DNA of 64,000 nt from Eleusine coracana subsp. coracana (taxonomy: Eukaryota > Streptophyta > Magnoliopsida > Poales > Poaceae). The translations under genes were made by a program, and so were the position numbers. The notes below the pieces were generated by a model. That model had not been told where the DNA came from. It did not search any database and saw nothing but the letters and a program-made list of their open reading frames with translations. Numbering within the stretch: the stretch's first letter is position 1; the number at the start of each line of letters is the position of its first letter. This document shows positions 1 through 10,925 of this stretch, in pieces. The stretch is from assembly GCA_032690845.1 (NCBI GenBank), contig CM064421.1, positions 37,996,963 through 38,060,962 of the forward strand, in the 5' to 3' direction.

Positions 1-1547
1 TTGCTTGATGAGGTTATGTTTCACCTCTACAGGATGCCATCCTGGCGATTGCTGAGATTTTGCTTGTATTCTTTTCTTTTCTTTTTTTGCTTCATCCGCC
101 TGTCTTGTTTGATCTTTCGAGCTGGCAGTCAAGCCACATTCGACGAAGGAATTGCGCTGGGTTCATTAGAATAGTATTCTAGGTTTGAACTGCGTATATT
201 ATCTGTTCCTCTTTAGCAGGGTAGCAATTAAACGGTTACCCTACTAAAGTACATATTCACATTTGTTTTTGAAAGAAAAACGCATGGTTTAATAAACTGC
301 CAAAGTTTCAATTTGGATGGATTCTCTTTAGAATCCGGAGCAGAATCACTTCAAAAAAATTCTACCAAACGTGGCCTTAATAGATGCAAACGACATTACC
401 CGCCACCAACCGTCATATCGTGAATCCAGAGTAACGCGATGAAGCCTTCCAGATGCGCACGTGCCGCTGCATCCACACACTTCACTGTTGTCCACACATC
501 ATCGTCGTCGTCACGGCCGAACTCGTGATCTCCACCATCAATTTGAGCAGAGGCAGCGAGTTGCCGCAGCACTTGGTCGGCTCTGTCTGCGAGGGCTTGC
601 AGCACTTGGTCGGCCTCGCACCTCCGCGGCTGGAACTGGAAGCATGATGATGAAGAAGCCGTGCCGTCATCGTCGCTCTGAACTCGCCGGATGGAACGAA
701 CGGTCAGTGGGCCCGTGACTTCTCGCAAAGCGATTTCAGTTCATCGGGCCTCATGAACAAGTGGGCTGGGTTATTTTGGTCCGCCGCGCTCAAACCCACG
801 CAGGCTTTGTAGGCCAAACGTTCAGATCCTGCCGTTGATTCTCGATTTGACGGCTCTGCTGAGCTCAGGGGTGGTCGGGGAATCAAACAGCGACCGCCCC
901 CGTATGGGCATGGCCGCCCTCGCCGACCCGCACGCGAAGCTTGGGCGGCTTGGACGTCCGGCAAGATCGTGCGTCTCCGCGGCGCTGTACGGATCGCTCC
1001 GCAGCAGCTCGATTTTGATGTTCAGGTCTCGCGAGCCACACGTGGCTGGCCATGAGCCAGGGCCTCGCCGCGCCGCGTAGAACACCGATATACAATACAT
1101 CATGGGCAGAGGCGCCTCTTGCCACCATTGCCGCCTCGCGTCGGATTCTGGGGAGAAGCATCGACTGGCGATAAAAGCATGTCAAAATATACACTGCGCC
1201 GGTGCTGTCGTTTGGGATTGGCCTCGCCGCGCGTGGTCACGCGCTCGCCCTTCTGATTCTGACGTTCCGCACGAGCTTCCGGTGGTGCAGGGTGCCCGGA
1301 CTTGTACACGAAAAGCAAATAATGTCCGGGTATATCGTCTCACGTACAGGTGGTAGACGCTCAAGTCGAGACGAGACGCACTTGGCCGGCAAAGCCTCGA
1401 TCGTCCTCGCCACGCCGCGCGTAGAGCACGGACGACGGTGAGACGGGGGCCCCGCCGTCTCACTCTCACGCCGACAGCGTCGCCGCCACACGCGCCTCTC
1501 CTCGGCACAGTGGCGGCACATGACTAGTAGGATGTCTCTGCCGACCA
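1..1547. other. Intergenic, no supported gene
   Basis: Positions 1-400 are AT-rich and 400-1550 is GC-richer with many short overlapping frames on both strands. None of these frames shows a recognisable domain, a consistent codon bias or splice structure. I see no gene here. The right end abuts the first copy of a tandem repeat, whose 5' part appears to be missing. Confidence 0.6.
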
Positions 1548-3719
1548 TAACTCATAAATTGGATACGCAGACGCGTGAACATTGAACATCGAAGACCCGT
1601 GAGGCCGTCCGTGCCTGAGCTGTTGTTGTGCAGTGTTCACCGGGCATCGCTTTCGTAGGAATGACTTTCTGTTTTTGAAGAACGCATCCCAATTCACAAA
1701 CTATCAAGTCCATTTCAGTTTTTTTGTTGTGAATGCTATCAAGTCGATTTTGAGGCCACGAATTTCATTGGCTTCATACTGATCATCAAACTTTGCATTC
1801 ATATGCAGGCGACTGTACAAAATTTAGGTACAACTGCCCAAATAGGTGGGAATATATACTACTGCGTAAATTAGGTTGCCAAACAAAAACAATTCAAAGT
1901 TCACTAGACATTTGGACTTGTGCTTGATCATCTTCAGTCCTCCACCAGCTTGTATATACGTATACACACTGCTGTTGTGTGATTGGAAGGGTGTACAAAA
2001 CTGTATATGAGGTGGATTTGTAGCGCTTGGTGTAAAGATAGTGGATTGATATTTTTGTTAGCTTCAAGATTCTTGTACTGATTAATAAGTTCAGATATCA
2101 TGTGTTGTTGTTTGGTCCGATTGGACCTCAGTTTCTTGGGGATAGATACAGACATTTCACCCAATTTGTGCTTAGCTCAGGTGTAAAAGCAATGCAGAGG
2201 AAGAAATACGTGTGTATGGCTTGTGTAAAATGATCATCACGTAGGAATAACGTACGTAGCTGTAGCAACTAGCATTACTGATTAGGAAGGTCTTCAGTAC
2301 AAGTTCATGATTTGAACTTCTGATGACTTCCGATGTTGGGACATATATAAAGTGCCTGCAAATCAGTTTGGATTAAGGCAACAATGCCTTTCTTTGATAA
2401 GTACCAATGGCAATCTGTTATTCCAATCTGGAGTTGCAGCTCCATTGCAGTCCTACACCGTTTCTGAACGAGTGTCCTTCTCGCCAGGTTGCGTGCAAAC
2501 TGCGCAGGAGCAGCAGCCACCCACTCTGACTTATGTATACAGTCTCTACTTATGGTACACACAGTTTACATATAAGCAAAAAAAAAGTATATACGTATAC
2601 ACTGGTGTTGTGGTAAGTGAAGTAGGGAGAACGGGGGGATTGGAAGGGTGTATAAAACTGTATATGAGGTGGTGGGTTATAGCGCTTGGTGTAAAGATAG
2701 ATTGGTATTTTTGCTATCTTGAAGATTCCTGTACTGATGATTCAAGTTCAGATATCACGCGTTGTTGTTTGGTCCAATTGGACCTCAGTTTCAGTTCATG
2801 ATGGGTTTCTTGGAGATTACAAATGTTTCAAATGTTTTTGTGTAAGTTGTTAGCTTAGCTATAAAAGCAATGCAAAAGCAGAAATACATGTGCATGGCTT
2901 GTGTGGATGGTCTTCAGACTTCAGCACAAGCTCATGATTTAGTAAAGTGCTTGGCATAAAGATAGAACGAAGATTCGTGTACCGATGCTTCAAGTTCAGA
3001 TATAATGTATTGTTTGGTCTAACTGAACCTCAGTTTCAGTTCATGGATTTCTTGGGGATTCTAGTGGACACAATCATTTCTCATGTTTTGTGTAGTGTTA
3101 ACTTATCTCTAAAGGCGATGCAGAGACAGAAATACATGTGTATTGTCCGCTTGTATAATCCGTGATTTGGACTTCTGATGACTTACTTATGATTTGGCAG
3201 AGAAAGTGCCTGCAAATCAGTTTGGATCAGGACAAGAATGCAACTAGTAATGGCAACCAGTTTTTCGAAACTGGAGATGCGGCAGTGGGGGACTTTATCA
3301 TCACGATCACGATTCGTATAATCCTCGTACCATTTCTGCAGGAGCAGCCACTCGCCGGCGGAAACGATTGCGGAAACCTCCATGAAAAACTCGCAGCGAT
3401 AGAAGCGTCTAGAAGTTGCTGAACGTTGTGGCTTCCTTGCGTTCGCGGTTGCGGAAGGAGACGAAGGCGAGGCCCGGACCAATTAACCTGCCATGACCCG
3501 TCGGGTGCGAGCATCGAATCGAATGCTGCGCGCACCTCCGGCGTCCGATCCGGTCGCAGCTTTATTTGGGAGCATATGAGCGGAGATATTGTTGGTATGG
3601 ATCAGGGGAGTGGCGGGCGGGGACGGGCTCTGCGCCTCCCGATGGAACGGAGGCGGAGAAGACGGCGCCGCCGCCGAAGGGGGAACCGATCAAAACCAGG
3701 GGGCTATTTGAAAATTTGA
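1548..3719. repeat. Tandem repeat unit, copy A (5'-truncated, internally expanded)
   Basis: This segment aligns by eye with 4326-4957 and 9407-9960. Shared landmarks in order are a 'cataaattggatacgc' start, 'cacatcccaattcacaaac', 'ggttgccaaacaaaaacaa', 'cttgtatatacgtatac', 'ggtccgattggacc', 'catcacgtaggaat' and 'aagtgcctgcaaatcagt'. Within this copy the middle part is repeated again at about 2558-2940 and 2941-3200, as shown by recurrence of 'ttcaagttcagatat', 'cctcagtttcagttcatg' and 'agtgcctgcaaatcag'. The head with the inverted motifs found in the other copies is absent. No intact protein is encoded; some minus-strand frames stay similar between copies, so the unit may be derived from a gene, but I do not recognise it. 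Confidence 0.75.
2558..3200. repeat. Secondary internal duplications inside copy A
   Basis: Two further shortened copies of the middle part of the unit follow each other here (about 2558-2940 and 2941-3200). Both contain a version of the segment 'gcttggtgtaaagatag ... cctcagtttcagttcatg ... gcaatgca(a/g)a', with small deletions. The pattern suggests slipped or unequal exchange after the main unit had formed. Confidence 0.6.
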
Positions 3720-4957
3720 AGGTCCTTTTTGCATAAATTCGGATCGCGATTATTAACCACGATCCAAATATTACATATATATCCCTAATTTGGATCGCGA
3801 TTAATAGTCGCGATCCAAACTAGGGGGTATTTTGTAAATATCCGTAATCGCGATCCAGTCCAGTGATTCTTTGAAAAGTTCCGGAACGCCGACATGGCAC
3901 TCGGCGAGGCCGCGACGCCGCCGGCGACCCCGCCTGCCCCGCCGCCACGCATCCTACGTTCGAGGGCGTACGCTCCGCTTCTGCGTTGGACATGCGTGTC
4001 GCTCGTGTCTCTGGCTCCCGCCCATGAGTGGCGGAGATGCTCCCGGCACCGGCGGCAATGGCGGCGGACCGAGGACGCGATAACCAAGGACGACGGCGGA
4101 TGGAGGTTGCGCATGCACTCAACGGGTTAAGCTCCCAGAACCTCTCATCGTCGCCTCGCGCTTGAGCCGCTGATCTGGATTGCGTGTGCGCACACATTTC
4201 AAATGTCAGGGAGCCGGCCGCCCCCGCCTAAAATCGAGCAGAGCAGTACGGCTCCGGGACCGTCCCCGTTGCCATTTGCTCGGACCTGGAGAAGAAGCAG
4301 CCGCAGAAGACGAGACGATCAACGACGAGCATAAATTGGATACGCCTACGCATGAGCATCGAAGACCCGTGAGGCCGTGTGCCTGAGCTGTTGTTGTGCA
4401 GTGTTCACCGGTAAGAACAGAGCATTGCTTTTCGTGGGAATGATTTTTTTTTTCTTTTTGAAGAACACATCCCAATTCACAAACTATCAAGTCAATTTCT
4501 TTCTTTCTTTTTTGTGAATGCATCAAGTCGATTTTCAGGACACGAATTTCACTGTCTTGATACTGATGATCAAACTTTGCATTCATATGCAGGTTTGCAC
4601 ACACAGTTTGGGTAGAACTGCCCAAATACGTGGGAATACTACTGCGTAAAATAGGTTGCCAAACAAAAACAATTCAAAGTTGACTAGACATTTGGACTTG
4701 TGCTTGATCGTGTTCAGTCCTCCACTAGCTTGTATATACGTATACTCACTGCTGTTGTATGATTGGAAGGGTGTATAAAACTGTATATGAGGTGGATTTG
4801 TAGCGCTTGGTGTAAAGATAGTAGATTGGTATTTTTTTGCTAGCTTGAAGATTCTTGTACTGATTATTCAAGTTCAGGTATCATGTGTTGTTCTTTGGTC
4901 CGATTGGACCCCTGGTCATGACGGGTTTCTTGGGGGCAGATACAGACATTTCACTCA
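3720..4957. repeat. Tandem repeat unit, copy B, left half
   Basis: This is the most complete copy of the unit. It has an AT-rich head with GATCGCGAT-type inverted motifs (3741-3818), a GC-rich part (about 3890-4320) and the AT-rich body that matches copy A from 4326 to 4957. The copy breaks off within 'acagacatttcac' and resumes at about 9407 after an inserted LINE. The GC-rich part contains frames similar in position to copy C (10126 onward), but stops and shifts differ between copies, so I do not call a gene. Confidence 0.75.
3741..3818. repeat. Inverted GATCGCGAT motifs in repeat head
   Basis: Two imperfect palindromes lie close together: 3741-3765 (GGATCGCGAT...ACGATCC) and about 3789-3818 (TTTGGATCGCGA...TCGCGATCCAAA). 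A further 'atcgcgatcc' half-motif follows near 3845. Related, more decayed forms occur in copy C at about 9971-9998 and 10023-10050. Their role is unknown. They could be arms of an old inserted element or simply the recurring start of the repeat unit. Confidence 0.65.
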
Positions 4958-5144
4958 AAGCATCCCCACCTTAATTATATTTATCAGTTGAACATGGCAT
5001 AGGCAGGTACATTTGGATGGCGCCATGCGCCAGTGTTACATTGATAAAAAGCAGAATGGGGGGGAGTGTTGTGCTAGTTACATTGTAGAGCTGCGCACCA
5101 AGCATTAGCAATGCTGCGATCGTTGAACGGTTGAACGGGAGACG

Positions 5145-5723
5145 TCATTCCCAGAGTTTAGCATCATCCCTGCCCGCAAGCATGAGGCGGTGAAGCGAGG
5201 GTTCCTGGGCGTTGAAGACGGCGTTATTTCGATGCTTCCAGAGGTGCCAGCAGCATAGGATGATGAACATGTCGTAGTGGGCTGCCGGGACGAGAGGCGG
5301 CCGCTGGAGTTGCCAGATGGTAGCAACTTGCGGGATGTTGTTCGGTATGACGCCGTGCTTGCTCCAGAAGTTTTTGGCGAAAGGGCAACCTCTGATGATG
5401 TGGTCTGTGGTTTCCAGGGCGTTGTGGTAGAGGTCGCATTGATCATCTTTGACGACATGTTTGATGAGGAGGTTGGCCTTGCACTGGATCCTCTCTTGTA
5501 CGAGCAGCCAAGCGAAGAACTGCACGCGCGGAGGGGCGCGGTTTCGCCACACAAATTCGAAGAAGTCGCATGGCGAGTCAGGGGAGGTTGCCAGATTGTA
5601 GACTGCAGATGCCTGGAGCTTGTGATCATTTACGTCAAGTGGGCTGCTCCGGCTGTCCGGCGAGTCCGTGAGGACAACTTCAGCTAGGAGGCACTCGAGG
5701 GCTTGGAGTTCTTGTGCTGCCAC
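5145..5723 (-). pseudogene. LINE C-terminal zf-RVT region
   Basis: The frame contains the typical RVT-associated zinc-finger signature of plant LINEs: 'VWRNRAPPRVQFFAWLL', then 'CDLYHNALETTDHIIRGCPFA' split over a Cys-x(n)-His pattern, then 'KNFWSKHGV'. The usual CxxC is altered (CDLYH). It is separated from the reverse transcriptase frame by stops. This part usually follows the polymerase in L1-type elements of grasses. It is not functional here. Confidence 0.8.
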
Positions 5724-5864
5724 AGATCACAGCCATGGCACCAAGTATGGTTGGAGACCATCAATCACTGCATCCCGCACGGATATGTCGACGCGGGCGG
5801 GAAAGGCTTGGGCCAGGGGAGCGCCATCAAGCTAGTTGTCTTCCCAGAAGTGGTGGAGCGGCCA

Positions 5865-7900
5865 TCACCGACGGACACCGTAGTGATCCGACAGTACGTC
5901 GTTAGTAGTGCTCGCAGCCCAGTGAGTCCCCTGGACGTCCCCGCCTAGCGTGGCGAGGCAGACATTTTGGCGCGCCCAACTAGCCCAGGACGACCCCTCG
6001 GGGTGGTGTAGACGGTGCGGGAGCTTAAGGAGGAGGCATTGATTCTGAGTTCCTAGTTGCTTCAGTCCAAGGCCTCCCGCTTCCTTTGGTTGACATGCTC
6101 GCTCCCACGCGACGAGGCACTGGGCGCCGCTTGCCTTGCCTGTGCCGGTCCAGTGGAAGCCGCGGCGCCGGCTGTCGAGTTGGTCCTGAACTCCTGGAGG
6201 CAGAGGCAAGGCCGACATGATGTACGTAGGGAGGGCGTCGAGCATCGTGTTGACCAGAACCCTTCGGCCAGTGGAGTTGAGTAGGCGCGCCTGCCAGCTA
6301 CCGAGGTAGCGGTCGGCACTGGAGATGACCGGAGTGAAGGCCAATAGATTTAACTTGTGGCAGGACAGGGGCAGTCCAAGGTAGGTTTGCGGGAAGCCCT
6401 CAACTCTGCATTGGAGGATGTCGACCATGGGGCCTAGGATGTCGGGAGAGACATGCATGGGTACGACTGTGCTTTTGTTGAAGTTGATCAGAAGTCCCAT
6501 GGCTTCCGAGAATTGGACAAGCAGGGTCTTTAGCCGAGCGACGGAGATCGGGTCAGCTCGAATCAGCAGCAGTGTGTCGTCCGCGTACTGTAGAACTGGG
6601 CAGGGTTGGTCGGTGGTGAGGGGGTGCTGCACTCCGCCATCATGTTTGATGAGAGCTTGGAGGACGTCGGCGACTAGGATGAACAAGTAGGGGGACAGCG
6701 GATCTCCTTGTCATAGCCCGCGCTTGCAGGTGATCCAGGGCCCAGGGCAGCCATTGACGACGACTGCAGATTTTGAGGAGGTGAAAATGTCTGATATCCA
6801 ATTGATCCAGGGAGCAGGGAAGCCTCGCGCCACCATGATTTGGTACAGACTGTCCCAACACACCGAGTCGAAAGCTTTGGCGAAATCCAACTTGATCACT
6901 AGATTTGGTGTATGTCGCTTGTGGCAGCACTGGACCAGCTCGGTTGCGAGGATGAAGTTTTCAGAGATCGACCGGCCGCGGATGAATCCTGTTTGGTCCA
7001 TGTCTACAAGGGAGGCTATTTGTTGTTGAAGCCTGGAGGTGAGGGACTTTGATGCGATCTTCATGGGGCAGTTCTGTAACAAAATTGGACGGAACGCCGG
7101 TGGAGCCGTGGCTCCGGGTTGCTTAGGCAAGAGCACGATATGTGCTCTATTGACTCGGTCGAGGTTGGCCGTGCGGTCTTGGATGGCATGGAGGAAGGCA
7201 ACCACATCGGGGCCGATAGTCGGCCAAGCGGCATTGTAGAAGCTCGGGCCAAATCCGTCAGGCCCCGACGCGCTCGCACCGCAGTCCGCGCCTCCTTGTC
7301 CGTGAAACGGGCGACGAGCAGGTCAGGCATGATGCGAGGGCATCCCGCGTAGATGCCAGAGAGGTTGAAGTGCCAGGCGGAGCGGGGGGTCGTGCCTAGG
7401 AGCTCAGAGTAGTAGGATGTGAGAGTCGCAGTCTTGGCGTCGTGTGATGTGTGGCGCAGACCATCGACCGTGTCGATGGCTGGGATCTGGTTTCTCCGCA
7501 GTCGTTCCGACGCGTGGGCGTGGAAGAACTGCGTGTTGTCATCGCCTTCCCGTATCGCCCAGACCTTCCTGCGCTGTTTCCAGTGTGCCGCGCGTTCTCT
7601 AATGAAGAGTGCGAGGCGGTCCTTGCATTGAGTTCTCAGGTAGAGCTCGTCGGCACTAAGCCTTTGAGATTCTTCGAACAGGTCAAGCAGTTGAACTATG
7701 AATTTGCAATTGGGATAAGTGAAGGGTGGAGCTTTCATCTTTTTGGCCCATATCTTTGCAGCATACCTCGTGGCCTTGAGGCGAGTCACCAGAGTGCCTG
7801 CAGCATCGTCACAGACAGGGTGCCCAGACCAGGCAGTAAGAACAGCAGGGAGGAAAGCTCGGTTCTTGAGCCAGGAGTTTTCGAAGCGAAACATTGTTGG
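5865..7900 (-). pseudogene. LINE reverse transcriptase domain (broken)
   Basis: The polymerase is spread over three frames. About 7061-7894 holds the N-terminal part. 6711-7205 holds 'LLPKQPGATAPPAFRPI', 'GFIRGRSISENFILATE' and 'VIKLDFAKAFDSVCWDSL'. 5865-6686 holds the catalytic 'LQYADDTLLLI' box and 'TYLGLPLSCHKL'. The frame at 6711 ends in TGA exactly where family members read RGLRQGDPLSP, so an arginine CGA codon probably became TGA. The fragment is recognisable but cannot make a working enzyme. Confidence 0.85.
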
Positions 7901-7960
7901 CTTGGGGACAGAGGAGGATATGGTGATTAACAGGGGGACGTGGTCGGAAGTTAGGCGAGG

Positions 7961-8760
7961 CTACGAGGTGAGCGAGGTGTTGGGGAAAGCCATGCTGAAT
8001 TCGTTGTTGATGAAGGCGCGATCAAGGCGGGCGAGGGTTGGGTGGTCACGGTTGTTTGTCCAGGTGAACAGGCGGTCTAGCAGTGGGAGCTCTAGAAGGG
8101 CTAGAGCGTGAATTGTGTCGTTGAAGGATGAAGCAAGGGCAACGTTAAAGTTGTCGTTGTTTTTGTCGGCCGTTTCACGGATTAGGTTAAAGTCCCCTAG
8201 CAAAAGCTAGGGGCCAGGAGCGGTAGGGATAAGCGCTTGAAGCGTGGAGAGGAAAAGAGGGCTCTCACGGTGGTCGGTAGGGGCATAGACATTTGTGATT
8301 GTGAGCACAACATCATCGATGGTGGAGGAGAGAGAGGTGGTTAGGCTAGTTTGCTCGGCGGCAGTGGAGAGGAGTGAGTACGAAGAGGAGTTCCATGCAG
8401 TAAGGATGCCACTGCGGCTGCCATCCGCGGCCGTGAAGGCATAAGCATCAACGGAGGGGTGGGGGGGGGGGGGGGGGGGGGGAGGAAAGTTCGGGGAGTG
8501 GAGCTTTGTCTCCTGGAGACAGACAACGTCAGGGTGCGCGAAACGGATGGTATCGAGTACATGGAGCATTTGTCTGGCTGGTCGAGCCCACGGACATTCC
8601 AGCAGACAATAACAGATTGTTTTAGGCGTAAATCCATTGAACAACGTTGGATAACACAGGTGGTACATGGTGATACATGAGGCAGCACTAGAAGTAAAAC
8701 AGAAACAGGAAAACAACACAAATAGGGAGGGGAAGCGAATGACTGCTGAGGCGCCGTAAC
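7961..8760 (-). pseudogene. LINE AP-endonuclease domain (broken)
   Basis: The minus strand shows endonuclease motifs of the exonuclease-endonuclease-phosphatase fold: 'VIVCWNVRGLDQPDK' near 8590-8630, 'DVVCLQETKLHSP' near 8500-8530, 'TNVYAPTDHRES', and 'LLGDFNLIRETADKNND' near 8150-8200. A frameshift separates the first motif from the second. A TAG at 8207-8209 lies just before LLGDFN, where a tryptophan would be expected. A run of 22 G on the plus strand encodes a proline run between motifs. Confidence 0.8.
8461..8482. repeat. 22-base G homopolymer inside LINE
   Basis: The plus strand carries 22 consecutive G. On the minus strand it reads as a polyproline stretch after 'LHSPNF' in the endonuclease domain. 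Such a tract is prone to length errors in replication and in sequencing, so the exact count is uncertain. Confidence 0.9.
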
Positions 8761-8805
8761 ATTAAGGTTCGACTCCCACGGGCGTAGAAAGCATCGCAAG
8801 TAGCG

Positions 8806-9406
8806 TCAGTCGTACTCATTTTGTGCGCCCGACAGCAACACCCACCGCGCGGACGCTGGTCTTGTGCAGGCCGGCCATCGAAGCCAGCTTCTTGAGGTCA
8901 CGGTGGCTAGCGGCTTGGTCTTGGTTATGATCTTGCGGCGGGAGACGTGCTGCTTCAGATCCTTGGAACAGGAGCTGATGGCATTTTGCAGCGCCTTCAG
9001 CTGCATTGCGCGTGTGGTCATGTCGACGAAGGCAGCCGGTTCTTTGCTGGCAAGCCTCGCACTGCGTTTTCGCAGAGCAGCAGTCGAGCGTGGCTTGCGC
9101 CCACGCCGAGCCGCAGGGGGCTTTGGGCGAGGGTATGTAGTTGTTGTGCGGGGTGCGCCGTGGTCAGTGGCGTTGTCGGGTATCAAGGGAGTGCGAGTGG
9201 CGGTGCAGGCATTGCAGGGGGCTTGATGACGGTGGCGCGGACAATGGCAGACGGCAGGAGGATGGGCACCTTGGGGAAGGTCGCTGGCTGCATGGTGTGA
9301 AGAGGGCCGGCGGAGCTCATGCGGAGGAGGGCCCACTGGCAGCTCAGGTGAGGAGCACGGTTTGGCGGCAGTGGAGGGCCGAAGCGGGGCAGGGCCGGCG
9401 GTGGGT
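8806..9406 (-). pseudogene. LINE ORF1-like C-terminal segment
   Basis: A minus-strand frame is open through the element's 5' part. It is rich in Pro, Arg and Ser and contains 'RSARLASKEPAAFVDMTTRAMQLKAL', given here only by its key parts RLASK, FVDMTTRA and LKALQNAISS. That pattern recurs just upstream of the endonuclease in many grass LINEs. The frame nominally starts within the flanking repeat (about 9426), which shows that the true 5' end of the element is lost and the copy is 5'-truncated. Confidence 0.6.
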
Positions 9407-9960
9407 TCGTGTAAAATGGTCATCACGTAGGAATTAAATATATGTAGCTCAATAATTACTGATTAGGAAGGTCATCAGTAGAGAGTTCATGATTTGGACT
9501 TCTGTTGACTTCTGATTTGGGACATATATAAAGTGCCTGCAAATCAGTTTGGATTACGACAACAGTGGCTTCTTTGAAAAGTACTAATGGCAATCAACTT
9601 TCCAAAATTTGAGTTGCAGCTCCTTTGTAGTCTCATACCGTTTCTGAACAAGTGTCCTTCTCGCCAGGTTGGCTACAAACGACGCGGGAGCAGTAGCCAC
9701 TCTGACGGCAGCCATGCTTGTCGTCTCGTCACCCGGGGAAGCGATTGAGGAAACTTCCACGAATTCCACAACCGGAAGGCGTATAGCGGTTGCACAGAAC
9801 AATGCGGCTCCCTCGCGTTCGTAGTTGCGGAAGAAGACGAAGTTGAGGTCCGGAGCAAGCTGCCATGCGCCATGCCCCGTCGGTGCCGAGCGAGCGCCGC
9901 CGCCTGAGGTGAAACCGACCCGAAATCAGAGGGCTATTTATAAAAAACAAGGGGCCGTTT
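9407..9960. repeat. Tandem repeat unit, copy B, right half
   Basis: The alignment with copy A (2222 onward) resumes here with 'gtgtaaaatg(g/a)tcatcacgtaggaat' and continues through 'gattaggaaggtc', 'gggacatatataaagtgcctgcaaatcagtt' (shared motif given in part) and 'ttctcgccaggtt'. A minus-strand frame (9584-9802) stays partly similar to copy A frames (for example LARRTLVQKR in both). That hints at a former coding segment, but no copy is intact and I recognise no family. Confidence 0.7.
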
Positions 9961-10925
9961 TGCATATATTTGAATCACGGTTATTAATCGCGATCCAATT
10001 ATTTATAAATATACCCCTAATTTAGATCACAATCAATAGTCGCGTTCCAAACTAGAGGATATTTTGTAAATATCCGGATACCGCGTCCTATCCAGGGGGT
10101 GTTCTGAAAAATCCCGGACCCGCGACATGGCGCTCGGCGAGGCCGCGCCGCCGCCGGCGACCCCGCCCGCATGCTACGTCTGCGGGGGAACGCTCCGCTG
10201 CTGCGATGCCCCTGCGCGTCGCTCGTAGGCCAGGATCCCGCCCCATAGTGGCGGAGATGCTCCCCACGGGGCGCCGGGGCGGCAATGGCGGCGCACCGAG
10301 TACGGCCAAGGACAGTGGCGGATGGCGGTTGCGCAGGCGCTCAACGGCTCAAGCTCCCAGAACAGATCTTCTGATCTGGATTGTGTACGCGCACGCAGTT
10401 CAAAGGTCAGGGAGCTGCCCCCGTAAAATCGAGCAGAGAAGTACGGCCCCGTTGCCATTGCTCGGACCTGGAGAAGAAGAAGCCGCAGCGGGAGAGACAA
10501 TCAACGACGAACATAACTATACGCATACGCGTGAGCATCGAGGACCCACGCCTGATTTGTGGTAGTGCAGTTCGCAGTGGTGAGAACTGAGAACAGAGCG
10601 CATCACAAATTATCCGAGTCGATTTCAGGCGTCAGACGGCAATGAATTTCATTAGCTTTATTATGCTGATGATGATCTTAGATAGAAAGTCCAGCACGGA
10701 TCAGACTTTGCATTCAGATGCAGGTGAGTGTGCAAAGTTTGGCTACAATTGCCAAAATAGGTGCGAGTACTACCGTGAAAAATAGGTTGCCAAATAAGAA
10801 CAATAAGCAGCATACAGCCGGGCAAAATTACACTGAACAATAATACGATAACTCTTCCTAGATCAGAGCACGCACTGAATCTCCAAGTTGACAAGACATT
10901 TGGTCTTGTGCTTGATCATCTTCAC
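9961..10925. repeat. Tandem repeat unit, copy C (3'-truncated)
   Basis: The head with GATCGCGAT-like motifs, the GC-rich part starting 'gacatggcgctcggcgaggc' and the following 'ctcggacctggagaagaag' and 'catgagcatcga'-like segments match copy B (3880-4350). Later landmarks 'actttgcattca(g/t)atgcagg' and 'acatttgg(a/t)cttgtgcttgatc' also match. Similarity ends near 10925. In the GC-rich part copy C has a stop early in the frame that is open further in copy B. Confidence 0.7.

Larger units (their letters stand above)
4958..9406 (-). mobile_element. LINE (non-LTR retrotransposon), decayed, inserted in copy B
   Basis: Read on the minus strand, this insert carries, in order, a basic ORF1-like tail, an AP-endonuclease domain, a reverse transcriptase with the YADD box, and a zf-RVT region, which is the gene order of plant L1-type LINEs. 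It is broken by nonsense codons and frameshifts. The edges are deduced from the flanks: copy A is continuous from 2110 to 2240, while copy B leaves the alignment at about 4957 and rejoins at about 9407. About 58 bp present in copy A (2164-2221) are missing at the insertion point, so the target appears to have been partly deleted. I see no clear poly-A tail at the left (3') edge. Confidence 0.85.

Noticed and set aside
396..1548. Several overlapping frames of 60-110 codons on both strands
   Set aside because: They overlap each other, lack ATG in part, show no domains, and GC-rich DNA gives such frames by chance.
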